DNA of 40,254 nucleotides from Bog-159 sp049520215. GTDB lineage: Bacteria > Acidobacteriota > Terriglobia > Bryobacterales > Bryobacteraceae. The notes under the pieces are model-generated. The model saw only the letters and a list, made by a program, of their open reading frames with translations, had not been told where the DNA came from and did no database searches. Position 1 is the stretch's first letter. Each line of letters begins with the position of its first letter. A program made the position numbers and the translations under genes. Shown one piece after another: positions 32,619 through 40,254 of this stretch. The stretch spans positions 1 to 40,254 of the forward strand of contig JBEKPZ010000019.1 of the NCBI GenBank assembly GCA_049520215.1. The letters run 5' to 3'.

Positions 32619-35066
32619 ATGCCGCAATTCAACTTTCTCAACACCGTGAAGCAGGATCTGACCTTCGCCGCGCGCACGCTCCTGAAGAATCCCGGCTTCA
32701 CCGCCGCCGTGGCCGTGTCGGTGGCGTTGGCGATCGCCGCGAACTCCACGGTCTTCGGCATCGTCAACGGCCTCCTGCTCGGCGCGCTGCCTGTGCGGGA
32801 ACCCTCCCGGCTGGTGAGCTTGAACCAGGGCAACTCATTCTCCTACCTGGACTACATCGACTACCGTGACCAGACGTCCCAGGTCTTCGAGGGGATCGCG
32901 GCGCACTTCCCTTTCATACCAGCTAATCTGGGCGGCGCCGGCGAGCCGGAAAGGATCTGGGGACAGGTGGCGTCGGGCAATTACTTCCCGGTAGTCGGCG
33001 TCACGCCCTCGCTGGGACGGGCTTTCACGCCAGTGGAGGACCGCGCCGCCGGCGGTAACCCGGTGGTGGTGCTCGGCAACGGATTGTGGCGCCGCCGTTT
33101 TGCGGCTTCGCCGGCCGCCGTCGGCCGCCAAGTCCTGCTCAACGGCCAGAGCTACACGGTCGTCGGAGTCATGCCGCCGGGATTCCACGGCACGGACCGC
33201 GCGGTCCTGGCCGATTTCTGGGTGCCACTGGCAATGTATGGGCAGATCATGCCGGACTTGGCCAAGGATAATATGGTTGCGGGCCGCACCGCTCATTGGT
33301 TGATGCTCGACGGGCGGCTCAAGCCGGGCGTCAGCCGGAAACAGGCGGCCGCCGCATTGAACGTGGTCCAGCGACGCCTGGATAACGCGTACCGCAAAAG
33401 CGAGAAGCCGCGCGACGCGATCCGCCTCCGCGATTCCGGCGGATTGGCCGGTGGCATGGACCGTTTCGCCATAAGCTTTATGGCGGTGCTGGCGGTCTTG
33501 GTGGGCATGGTGCTCCTCATCGCTTGCTCCAACGTCGCCAACCTGATGCTGGCGCGCGCCATGGCACGGCAGCGCGAGATCGGCTTGCGTCTGGCGCTGG
33601 GTGCCAGCCGGCGGCGTTTGATCCGCCAGTTGCTGACCGAAAGCGTGCTGCTTTCGGCGATCGGCGCAGTGGGCGGCTTCGCTTTGGCCGCCATCGCGAC
33701 CGTGTCCATCTCCCGCTTCAATCTGCCGCTTCCCGTGCCCGTCAAGTTCGATTTCGCGCCCGACGCGCGTGTGCTGTGGTTCACCGCCGCCCTCGCCGTG
33801 GTGACCGGCCTCGTCTTCGGCCTCGTGCCGGCCCTGCGCGCCACGCGCCCCGATCTCGTGACGGCTCTGAAAGAGCAAACTACCGCCTTCGGCAGCTCCC
33901 GCCGCCTGGGCATGCGCAATCTGCTGGTGGTCGTACAGGTATCTCTGTCGTTGGTGCTGCTGGCTGGCGCGGGCCTGTTCCTGCGCAGCCTCGAAAAGGC
34001 TTCCTCCATCGATATCGGGATGCGCCCCGATCGGGTGTTGCTGATGGCCACCAATCCCAAGCTCAGCCAATACTCCCCTGAGAAGACCCGCCAGTATCTC
34101 GCCCGGCTTCGCGAGCGTGTATCCGCGTTGCCCGGCGTGCAATCGGTAAGCTATCTCGACAGTGTTCCTCTGAGCATCGGCGGAACTTCCCTGGATTTCA
34201 AGGCGGATGGCGTCAAAGACGCGAAGCAGATCGTTGCCGATGTCTATTTCGCCGGCTCGCACCTCTTCGCGACCATGGGCATCCCGTTGTTGCACGGCCG
34301 CGATTTCGACAAGCAGGCCGACCGAGCGTCCATCATCCTGAATGAGAGGATGGCGCAGCACATGTTTCCACATGCCGATCCGATCGGCCGGCGCATTATG
34401 GAATCGGGCAAGGCGTACGAGGTTATCGGCGTCGCCAGGAACTTCAAATCGCGCACGCTGGGCGAAGAGCCTTCCGATGTGGCGTTCCTTAGCCTGGAGG
34501 CCCGCCCCGAGGACGTGTTCAGCTTCTACGGCATCTCGATCGTGGTGAAAACGACCGGCGATCCAAACGCCATGATCCACCCCGTGCGACAGGAGATCGC
34601 CGCGCTCGATCCAAACCTGGCGGTATCCGGCACCGAGACGATGCGCGAGCATGTGAACGGCGCATTGCTGATCCCCAGGCTCAGCGCCGTTTTGCTGGGC
34701 GTGTTTGGCGCGGTCGGTCTGACGCTGGCGACGGTGGGGCTGTACGGCGTGATGAGCTACTCGGTGCGGCGGCGCACGCGGGAGATTGGCATCCGCATGG
34801 CGCTGGGCGCGCGCTCGGGCGGCGTCCTCGGGCTGGTGGCCCGGCAGGGATTGGCGCTGGCGGGAATTGGCGTGGCGATTGGCCTCGCGCTGGCCCTGAT
34901 GGTCAGCCGGTTCGCGGCGAGCCTGCTGTACGGCGTCAGCGCCACCGATCCGCTGACATTCATCGTGGTTCCGGCTCTGCTGCTGGCGGTGGCGGCGCTC
35001 GCGGTTCTGCTGCCCGCCCGTCGCGCGGCCAGGACAGATCCGCTTAGGGCGTTGCGCTACGAGTGA
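32619..35066 (+). CDS. ADOP-type permease (MacB/FtsX duplicated orphan permease)
   Basis: An 815-residue inner-membrane protein of the acidobacterial duplicated orphan permease family (TIGR03434-type). An N-terminal membrane helix after DLTFAARTLLKNPGFTAAVA is followed by a MacB-like periplasmic domain (about 55-240), a three-helix FtsX unit (about 275-400, with ARAMARQREIGLRLALGASR), a second periplasmic domain (about 430-640) and a second FtsX unit (about 680-805, with RRRTREIGIRMALGARSGGV). No ATPase gene is adjacent, as is usual for this family. Its role is unproven; lipid, peptide or antibiotic export is often proposed. The ATG at 32619 has GAGG at 6-nt spacing. Confidence 0.92.
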   Translation: MPQFNFLNTVKQDLTFAARTLLKNPGFTAAVAVSVALAIAANSTVFGIVNGLLLGALPVREPSRLVSLNQGNSFSYLDYIDYRDQTSQVFEGIAAHFPFIPANLGGAGEPERIWGQVASGNYFPVVGVTPSLGRAFTPVEDRAAGGNPVVVLGNGLWRRRFAASPAAVGRQVLLNGQSYTVVGVMPPGFHGTDRAVLADFWVPLAMYGQIMPDLAKDNMVAGRTAHWLMLDGRLKPGVSRKQAAAALNVVQRRLDNAYRKSEKPRDAIRLRDSGGLAGGMDRFAISFMAVLAVLVGMVLLIACSNVANLMLARAMARQREIGLRLALGASRRRLIRQLLTESVLLSAIGAVGGFALAAIATVSISRFNLPLPVPVKFDFAPDARVLWFTAALAVVTGLVFGLVPALRATRPDLVTALKEQTTAFGSSRRLGMRNLLVVVQVSLSLVLLAGAGLFLRSLEKASSIDIGMRPDRVLLMATNPKLSQYSPEKTRQYLARLRERVSALPGVQSVSYLDSVPLSIGGTSLDFKADGVKDAKQIVADVYFAGSHLFATMGIPLLHGRDFDKQADRASIILNERMAQHMFPHADPIGRRIMESGKAYEVIGVARNFKSRTLGEEPSDVAFLSLEARPEDVFSFYGISIVVKTTGDPNAMIHPVRQEIAALDPNLAVSGTETMREHVNGALLIPRLSAVLLGVFGAVGLTLATVGLYGVMSYSVRRRTREIGIRMALGARSGGVLGLVARQGLALAGIGVAIGLALALMVSRFAASLLYGVSATDPLTFIVVPALLLAVAALAVLLPARRAARTDPLRALRYE

Positions 35067-35067
35067 G

Positions 35068-35124
35068 GTGGGGCAGGTTGTCAACAGTTGTCAACCTTGC
35101 AGGCCGATTGTCAATCGGCCTTTC
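35068..35124. repeat. REP-like palindromic repeat (copy R6)
   Basis: Starts 1 nt after the ADOP stop. GTGGGGCAGGTTGTCAACAGTTGTCAACC then AGGCCGATT-GTC-AATCGGCCT. Positions 35093-35124 (32 bp) are identical, in inverted orientation, to 38716-38747 (R7). Between 35125 and 35433 I recognise nothing. Confidence 0.8.
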
Positions 35125-35433
35125 CTTCTACGTTCAACTGTTTCTCGGCTTGCGGCTTGCCGCCATGTGGGGCGGACGCTCAGGGGGCGGTGCCTTCTGG
35201 GCCCGGCAGAGGCTTTAAAATAACGCACATTGCCATCATGACCCCTACGCGATCCAGTCGCGGCCCCGTTCGGCCGCAACTTCCTACAACGCCGTTTGTG
35301 GACCTCTGAACGCCAGAACTCCGGGAACGCCCGGTCGACGTGAGTGTCATTCCGTCTCAGCATCAGTGCTATGTTTGTTTGTCATGCCTGCAGCACGCTC
35401 GGGCTGGCAAATGCGCCATCTTCGGCTGACCCA

Positions 35434-36270
35434 ATGATAAGAAAGCCACCTGCCGCCACACCTAGCAGAAGTGTTCTATTTGCTGACATTCTCGGTTTTT
35501 CGACGTTGACCGAGCAAAACCAGATCGACTCAGAAAGACTATACGCGCGGGATCGACCGTTTGTGTGGAGTGTTGACGACATTCTAAACGAGCCGAAGAA
35601 TCCATTAACCCACGCTTATTGGAGCTTCCACCATGCTCTCAAGTGGGCCATCAGAACTGCGGATATGAGCCATGCCCTAACCGCTATCTCGTTCTCCGAT
35701 TCGGCGTTTATTGCGACCGACTGTCTCTTCGAAGCTGCAAACATTGCCATAACCCTATCCCAATCCATGTTATCCCAGGGAGTGCCAATACGAATGGGCC
35801 TCGCTTTTGGATCATTTCTTGCCCTCAGATTTCGTTCCGACATCGGGCTGGACGGAGGAGATCACGCGGCCCAGTTTCTGGGCTCTGCAATAGTACGCTC
35901 TCATCAGGCGGAAGGGTGCGGCATTAAGGGCATGCGCATCTTGCTTCATCCATCAGTTGAGCCCCTGTTGGTTGACAGCACTCACAATCCCGATGGTACT
36001 CCGCATGTAACGTGGATTGAATGTTCCAAAGCTGAACAAGAGAAGGCGAGGCAAACCGGGGTTCGTTACGAGCTTAACTACTGGGATTCCGTTCCCGGGA
36101 AATCTCAAAAGGCGTGGCGGGGCTTGCAAGATATGTGGGCAACTGCGCCCGATTCAGCGTCGGAGCACTATCAGGCCACTGCTGAAGCTATCAACCGCAT
36201 GAGGGTTGCCCAAGGAGAATCGCCGCTGACCAACTTGCGACGCCTTCGTCTGCCACGTCGCCGCGGCTGA
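35434..36270 (+). CDS. Class III nucleotidyl cyclase homologue
   Basis: A 278-residue protein with a class III adenylyl/guanylyl cyclase-like domain. RSVLFADILGFSTLTE carries the first metal Asp (D18) and AISFSDSAFIATD the second (D89); then VPIRMGLAFGSF and the LGSAIVRSHQAE...MRILLHPSV end of the fold. Both metal-binding Asp are kept, so it may be active. It lacks the usual Lys and Asp that select ATP or GTP, at least in an obvious form. The 'FSDS' and 'GxAIVxxHxxE' patterns recall cyclases of anti-phage Pycsar systems, but no effector is in the same operon. GC is lower than in neighbours. Starts at 35344 (GTG) or 35371 are alternatives; the ATG at 35434 sits just before the domain. Confidence 0.6.
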   Translation: MIRKPPAATPSRSVLFADILGFSTLTEQNQIDSERLYARDRPFVWSVDDILNEPKNPLTHAYWSFHHALKWAIRTADMSHALTAISFSDSAFIATDCLFEAANIAITLSQSMLSQGVPIRMGLAFGSFLALRFRSDIGLDGGDHAAQFLGSAIVRSHQAEGCGIKGMRILLHPSVEPLLVDSTHNPDGTPHVTWIECSKAEQEKARQTGVRYELNYWDSVPGKSQKAWRGLQDMWATAPDSASEHYQATAEAINRMRVAQGESPLTNLRRLRLPRRRG

Positions 36271-36446
36271 AATCAGGACTGTTACTGTGCGGCTGACTTC
36301 TCGATCCCCCGAAGTCGGGTTGGGGGAATCGCGCGGCCGGATGACGGGGCGGCTATCGTGATCTCCTCGAACGTCGTTTCGAGCCACTCTACGATTCACC
36401 GACTAAACCCGAAACTCCCGAGAACCTGGATTAGCGCTGAGCAACC
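36271..36446. other. Intergenic stretch without recognised features
   Basis: About 175 bp between convergent genes. It contains a CCCCCGAAGTCGGGTTGGGGG hairpin-like segment near 36307-36327 that may end transcription of the cyclase gene. Nothing else is recognised. Confidence 0.3.
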
Positions 36447-36728
36447 TCAGAAAACCGACGGAGGAGCCTGAAAAGGAGAGCGCGGCCTGAGTATGCCTGA
36501 CCTAGGCGAATACGCACTAACTCGCTCATCGTCCTCACCGCATTTTTGGAGCGCGGCTATAAGCCGTTTGATTTCTTCGCCAATCATCCGAGTGATGGCG
36601 AGCGTCAGGAGGGTCCACATGCCAGCCTCGATCACGAATTCCGTTGCGGTGGTGAAAATTTCGTGTGGGTCTACCATGTGGAAAACCGAAGAATCGGTTC
36701 CAACAATGATCCCGGACACCACACCCAC
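36447..36728 (-). CDS. Small membrane protein, unknown function
   Basis: A 93-residue open frame starting at GTG (36728) or, more plausibly, at the ATG 36677 (MVDPHEIFTTATEFVIEAG). One membrane segment is likely (about 36-51, FVIEAGMWTLLTLAITRM), followed by a charged helix (GEEIKRLIAALQKCGEDDER). No ribosome-binding site is clear and I recognise no family. It follows the 310-residue gene by 48 bp on the same strand. The call that it is a real gene is tentative. Confidence 0.35.
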   Translation of the reverse strand: MGVVSGIIVGTDSSVFHMVDPHEIFTTATEFVIEAGMWTLLTLAITRMIGEEIKRLIAALQKCGEDDERVSAYSPRSGILRPRSPFQAPPSVF

Positions 36729-36776
36729 GAACCGAGGGCATTCCTGTCTTGATAGACGCCCCGCCCACCGGATTGG

Positions 36777-37709
36777 TCACTTGTTCGTTGAAATACCCCT
36801 CGCGATCATCAGTGGGTGATACCGTTCGTCGTAAATCTCCTTGATCTCGAATACACCAAGTAACGCTTCCCACATTTTCTGGATGCGCTCGTTGATCTCG
36901 TGTCCCCTGAAGCGAAAATACAACTGAAGCTCGGTCACGATACACAGCGTCGCCAGCGCCGCGCGCCCAATATGCCGCGTCAGGAACGCCAGGTACATCT
37001 CTTCGATTTTTGGGCGCTCCTCATGCGGGAACCGATCGAGGACGAAATATGCTCCTGCCGGAATCTCGCCGATGTAGCCGTCAAAGCTCGCGTGCGACAG
37101 CGCGGAATACTGCCGCCACTGCATATGCGTGAACGTCTTCAGGAATTTCTGGTGCGGCGTCGCGTCTTCCGGCTTTCCTTGCAGGATGTAGGTTCCCAGC
37201 GGTTTCCAGGTCTTTGCGTTCCGAATTTCGGCCTCTGTGAAACCGCTAGCACGGATCAGCCAGTCGAGCGCCTGCATCTGCTGCTCGTTATAGCTGTCCC
37301 ACTCGGGCCTTCCTGCGTAGGTCTGCTGATCCCCCTCGATGTCGAGCAGTCGCTTCTTCAGGCCGCTCTTGTGGTACGCAACGCCGTTTTCGGCGGGATC
37401 TTCCAGAATCAGCGTGATGTTATACAAGCAGTCGATCATGGACCGGACCAGTGGGGCCGTCACCACGCCGTAATTGTTGTTCCAATAGCAATCCTGCTCC
37501 CTGCGCTCATCGGCGTTCAGGTAAAAAAGCAGGTTATACGTCGCGATTGCCTGCCGGATCATCATATGGATGTCCTCCGCGACGAATGCGGGACCAGGCA
37601 AGTGGTTCATTCCCTCGTGGCTGACCAACTGAGCCATGGCTTCGGCCAGTTTCCACAGAGGCTCCTGAAACGTTTTGGCGTTGATTCTTGGCTTGTCGTC
37701 GAGATCCAT
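36777..37709 (-). CDS. Uncharacterised protein, possibly DUF5677/HEPN-like
   Basis: A 310-residue, largely helical soluble protein. The stretch VTAPLVRSMIDCLYNITLIL (about 83-102) resembles the conserved helix of DUF5677-type proteins, and R199 to H206 (RQYSALSH) forms an R-x6-H spacing like the active site of HEPN ribonucleases. These resemblances are weak and the assignment is inference. A strong Shine-Dalgarno site (GGAGAGGAG) precedes the ATG at 37709. The gene lies in the accessory island between an M41-like peptidase gene and a small membrane-protein gene, all on the minus strand. Confidence 0.5.
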   Translation of the reverse strand: MDLDDKPRINAKTFQEPLWKLAEAMAQLVSHEGMNHLPGPAFVAEDIHMMIRQAIATYNLLFYLNADERREQDCYWNNNYGVVTAPLVRSMIDCLYNITLILEDPAENGVAYHKSGLKKRLLDIEGDQQTYAGRPEWDSYNEQQMQALDWLIRASGFTEAEIRNAKTWKPLGTYILQGKPEDATPHQKFLKTFTHMQWRQYSALSHASFDGYIGEIPAGAYFVLDRFPHEERPKIEEMYLAFLTRHIGRAALATLCIVTELQLYFRFRGHEINERIQKMWEALLGVFEIKEIYDERYHPLMIARGISTNK

Positions 37710-37937
37710 GCCGGTTCTCCTCTCCGGACTTTAACAGCATTGCCCCCGCCGTGTTTCCGCCGTTTCTTGAACAGCTGATTACCTGACGGCCCACAGTCCT
37801 GCGCGCCAAAGCGCGTCGCCGCATCTCGCATCCCAACCACACAGGAGGATGTCCGGCCCGGCCCCGCGGGACCCGTCCTCTCGTTTGCTCACCCGGCGCT
37901 CAGGCGGCGGGTTTTCGGAACCGGGCGTCGATGATGC
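37710..37937. other. Intergenic stretch between island genes
   Basis: About 230 bp. Apart from the Shine-Dalgarno site of the 310-residue gene (37716-37731 region) it contains GC-rich inverted stretches (around 37890-37925) that may be a terminator of the peptidase gene. No coding frame here has family resemblance. Confidence 0.3.
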
Positions 37938-38546
37938 CTATGCTGCTGGGGGCCCGTCGGGTCCGGCCACTTTGACGCCGGGAGTGGAACCACGCGCAGG
38001 GGCGATCTGTTCGATAATCGCTTCGACATCTGATCGCCATAGGCCGAATGGGCTGGGCTTCCAGTCCCATTCGATGATCAGTTCATCGAGTCTAGCCACG
38101 AGTGTGCCGAACAAAGCACTGTGCTGCGCGAGTAACGCATCCGCTTCCCGCTCCAGAGCGTCGACGAACGTGTCCCACCATCCCTCAGTATCTTCGTGCC
38201 ATGGAAATGCCGCGGGGTATCTTGCCACCCACCACTCCATGTTCTCGCGATCACGCTTCCCGGCATTTTCCAGTACGGTCGTGGAGTATCGGCGCTCAGC
38301 GACGACGCCGGCGGACGCGATAAGGCATTCCACTCGCGGATCATCCGTCGGCTCATGTTTCGTTTCGGCGTGGGTTTCCTTCACGACGGACCGTCCGAGT
38401 CTGATGTACTCGATCCGCTTGTGTTTCGCAATCGCGACGACGGCATGGCCGCATTCGTGACGCGCAACCTGCCGGTAGTCGATCTTGCCCTTATCGGGAT
38501 CCACGTCGAAAGGAATTGAGCCTCCCAAGTCCATCAAGTAATCCAT
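37938..38546 (-). CDS. Stand-alone M41-like (FtsH-type) zinc peptidase
   Basis: A 202-residue protein with RQVARHECGHAVVAIAKHKR (H30-E31-xx-H34), matching the HExxH zinc site of FtsH (AYHEAGHAVVA). The following helix VECLIASAGVVAERRY resembles FtsH's GGRAAEE stretch, and NAGKRDREN may provide the third ligand (Asp99). FtsH also has an AAA ATPase and membrane anchors; both are absent, so this is a stand-alone peptidase-like domain. The rest is helical with acid-rich parts. Similar proteins occur in phage-defence and stress contexts, but no role is established. Confidence 0.65.
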   Translation of the reverse strand: MDYLMDLGGSIPFDVDPDKGKIDYRQVARHECGHAVVAIAKHKRIEYIRLGRSVVKETHAETKHEPTDDPRVECLIASAGVVAERRYSTTVLENAGKRDRENMEWWVARYPAAFPWHEDTEGWWDTFVDALEREADALLAQHSALFGTLVARLDELIIEWDWKPSPFGLWRSDVEAIIEQIAPARGSTPGVKVAGPDGPPAA

Positions 38547-38679
38547 CGTACGCGACCGGTGTCGGCTGTGCAGCGCCTTATTTTAACGCCTATGATCTGG
38601 GCCCGGGGGCCTCCAGGCCGCCCGAACGGGCTTCCAATAACTTACGGTGGTTTTCGACCGTGCGCGGGTCCTCCCGCTC

Positions 38680-38715
38680 AACAGGCTAAAGCCTGTTAAC
38701 GCGAGCTTCGCTCGC
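38680..38715. repeat. Palindromic repeats (18-bp unit plus hairpin)
   Basis: AACAGGCTAAAGCCTGTT (38680-38697) followed by GCGAGCTTCGCTCGC (38701-38715). The 18-bp unit is repeated at 38784-38801. Confidence 0.7.
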
Positions 38716-38763
38716 GAAAGGCCGATTGACAATCGGCCTGCAAGGTTACCAACCTGCCCCACA
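38716..38763. repeat. REP-like palindromic repeat (copy R7, inverted)
   Basis: Reverse complement of R6: 38716-38747 equals 35093-35124 over 32 bp, and the outer part reads as GTGGGGCAGGTT on the minus strand. Together with R6 it brackets the 35.1-38.7 kb accessory island. Confidence 0.8.
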
Positions 38764-38783
38764 GCAAATGGCCAAAGTCCAGC

Positions 38784-38801
38784 AACAGGCTAAAGCCTGT
38801 T
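38784..38801. repeat. 18-bp palindrome (copy R8)
   Basis: AACAGGCTAAAGCCTGTT, identical to 38680-38697, lying 10 nt beyond the stop of the SUMF1-domain gene. Confidence 0.65.
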
Positions 38802-38811
38802 CCACCCCGCC

Positions 38812-40254
38812 TCACTCATCCATCGCGCATCGGAACCCCAGCGTCCCGGCGCGATCCTTGGAAGGCGCCATCAGCAGATACTTCCCGTGCTCGTTCAGTT
38901 TGTAGGCCTGCGGGAAATACCACATCGATCCTTGCGGCCGGTAATAACTGCCGCCGCGCACAATCGCCGCGCGCGTATGTTCATCCACAAACTCGTCGGT
39001 CCATTGCCACACGTTGCCGGTCGTGTCCATCACTCCGAATGGACTGGCGCCCGCCGGATGCGCATCCACATCCGCGGGGCCGGGCAGATCGCGGCCTTTA
39101 TATGGCGTGGGAGCCGCGCGCTCGTCCCACGCGTTGCCCCACGGATACAGCCGTCCATCCGTGCCTTCGGCCGCGTATTGCCATTCCCACTCGTGCGGCA
39201 ATCGCTTGCCGGCCCAGGCGGCGTAAGCCCGCGCATCTTCCAGGGAGACCCAGGTGACCGGCTTATTCGCCCAGCCGTCCGGGTAGGTTCCGTTGCGCCA
39301 GTCTTTCAGGAAGTTGTGGTCGTCCTTCGGATGGTATTGCGTGGCGTCCAGAAACTTCTTGAAGCCGGCATTGGTCACGGGATAGCGGTCGATGTAGAAC
39401 GATTTCATCGATAGCAGATGGTGGTGGCCGCGCCGCGGCGCGTCTTCCCACGGATACTGCACGTCCAACCCGGCCCAGTTGGATCCCTCGATCTCGATGC
39501 CGGTCACCTGGAAGTCGAATGCGCCGGCCGGCACGTGAACCATACCCGGCGGACTTCCGGAGGGCGGCTTGGTGGGTGCGGTTTCGACCATCCGCTGCGC
39601 CAGGAACTTCCATTCGGTGGAAAGGGTTCCCAGCGGCACGCGCGCCCATTGCCGCGTCTGCGCCAGCGTGGCCTCCAGGTTCCCCGAACTTCCCTGCCCA
39701 GCGCCGGGCATGACCGCCAGAATCGCGCCGAAGCCCTTGGCTTCCATCGCGAAGCTCAACACCGCCTCGGCGCCCTCCATGCGCGGCTTGATTTCCACAC
39801 CGCTCCACACATCGTAATAGCGCGCGCCTTCCACGTGCCGCGCCCGGATCTGCTCGCCGCCGACCTCGTATTCGTTGCGATTGACCACCGTCCACAGGGT
39901 GCGCCCCTCGCCGGGAAAGCGTGTCGCAAACACGCCATATTGCAAGGTGGGTGCGTAAGGCTCCCACTCGCGCGCCACCAGCAAGTCCGCGAACTGGCGC
40001 TCGATGTACGCGACCCGCCGCAAAGCCTCGGCGTCCCGCGGAGCGATCTGGTTCCAGATGCCCCAGATGTTCTCCCAACTCTCATAACCCACGCCGTTGA
40101 AGAACGCGGCTTGCAGATTGTCCGTCTTCTCGCGCGCCCAGCGGTCGCACACATTGATCATGTGGCGCGGCTCCAGCCATTTCAGCTTGCTGACCAGGGG
40201 CGCGAAGGGATACTTCCAGTAGCCCCAGCTCTGGTTGTTCCACATCAACATCTC
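38812..40254 (-). CDS. SUMF1-domain protein with an N-terminal glycosidase-like region (partial)
   Basis: At least 480 residues; the 5' end runs off the right edge (the frame is open through base 40254). Residues about 250-479 form a formylglycine-generating-enzyme/SUMF1 fold: VHVPAGAFDF, FYIDRYPVTNAGFKKFLDAT, PVTWVSLEDARAYAAWAGKR, LPHEWEWQYAAEG, GNVWQWTDEF, IVRGGSYYRP, and the closing GTLGFRCA. The paired Cys of true sulfatase-activating enzymes is not seen, so formylglycine formation is doubtful; other SUMF1 proteins bind metals or ligands. The N-terminal part (WGYWKYPFAPLVSKLKWLEP, NGVGYESWENIWGIWNQI) looks like a carbohydrate-active catalytic region with a C-terminal beta domain. An extracellular glycan role is inferred. 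Confidence 0.8.
   Translation of the reverse strand, partial: EMLMWNNQSWGYWKYPFAPLVSKLKWLEPRHMINVCDRWAREKTDNLQAAFFNGVGYESWENIWGIWNQIAPRDAEALRRVAYIERQFADLLVAREWEPYAPTLQYGVFATRFPGEGRTLWTVVNRNEYEVGGEQIRARHVEGARYYDVWSGVEIKPRMEGAEAVLSFAMEAKGFGAILAVMPGAGQGSSGNLEATLAQTRQWARVPLGTLSTEWKFLAQRMVETAPTKPPSGSPPGMVHVPAGAFDFQVTGIEIEGSNWAGLDVQYPWEDAPRRGHHHLLSMKSFYIDRYPVTNAGFKKFLDATQYHPKDDHNFLKDWRNGTYPDGWANKPVTWVSLEDARAYAAWAGKRLPHEWEWQYAAEGTDGRLYPWGNAWDERAAPTPYKGRDLPGPADVDAHPAGASPFGVMDTTGNVWQWTDEFVDEHTRAAIVRGGSYYRPQGSMWYFPQAYKLNEHGKYLLMAPSKDRAGTLGFRCAMDE

Noticed and set aside
32835..35084. 749-codon open frame on the minus strand opposite the ADOP gene
   Set aside because: Antisense shadow. The plus-strand frame has clear ADOP motifs, a Shine-Dalgarno site and a promoter candidate.
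35344..36270. Calling the cyclase homologue a confirmed Pycsar system
   Set aside because: No effector gene lies in the same operon, and the only membrane protein nearby is encoded on the other strand. It is kept as a candidate finding only.
36535..36945. 136-codon minus-strand frame overlapping the small membrane protein and the 310-residue gene
   Set aside because: It overlaps two better-supported frames on the same strand and has an arginine-rich, unstructured composition.

Overview
The window is about 40 kb of GC-rich chromosomal DNA, most likely from an Acidobacteriota of the Solibacter/Bryobacter type. The assignment rests on family content. There is an 'acidobacterial duplicated orphan permease' (ADOP, FtsX/MacB-like) without an ATPase beside it, a VWFA-related secreted protein, a GloVer-repeat secreted protein, a Tat-exported Gfo/Idh/MocA oxidoreductase and a SUMF1-domain protein, alongside many short toxin-antitoxin (TA) loci. 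No rRNA, tRNA, CRISPR array, transposase or phage gene was recognised.

Layout. 0-0.16 kb: 3' end of purB. 0.25-0.66: a receiver-only protein lacking the phospho-acceptor Asp. 0.7-7.7 (mostly minus strand): alpha/beta hydrolase, a RHH-antitoxin/Doc pair, then in transcription order MATE transporter, ribulose-phosphate epimerase, BamD, response regulator, YajQ and the VWFA protein. 7.7-10.0 (plus): YbgC-type thioesterase overlapping queG, then a lipoprotein/membrane-protein pair. 10.0-12.3 (minus): VapBC, moaC, moeA. 12.3-15.7 (plus): Ldh-family dehydrogenase, GloVer protein, a decayed duplicate of that junction, and a DUF333 protein. 15.8-19.1: a frameshifted antitoxin and a compact phosphonate-catabolism operon (FAD oxidoreductase, MFS transporter, PhnZ-like HD oxygenase). 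19.2-20.0: an uncharacterised protein plus HEPN pair. 20.1-25.5: a two-gene iron-sulfur/ATPase system of the 2-hydroxyacyl-CoA dehydratase and activase superfamily. 25.6-27.3: a graveyard of three partly broken TA modules. 27.6-30.7: ECF sigma, zinc anti-sigma, rsmA and a secreted protein. 30.7-35.1: Gfo/Idh/MocA oxidoreductase, coiled-coil protein, ADOP. 35.1-38.8: an accessory island with a nucleotidyl-cyclase homologue, a small membrane protein, a possible HEPN-like protein and an M41-like peptidase, flanked by inverted copies of a 32-bp repeat. 38.8-end: a large SUMF1-domain protein running off the window.

Three themes cut across the annotation. First, short palindromic repeats sit within about 15 nt of stop codons at most sites, and one has become part of a coding sequence. 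Second, several genes have a -10 hexamer only 7-9 nt before the start codon, suggesting leaderless transcripts. Third, TA modules are numerous and many are in decay. The least-described candidates for new biology are the 35-38.8 kb island, the protein/HEPN pair at 19.2 kb and the tandem-activase pair at 20-25.5 kb. All function calls come from reading motifs by eye, without a database search.
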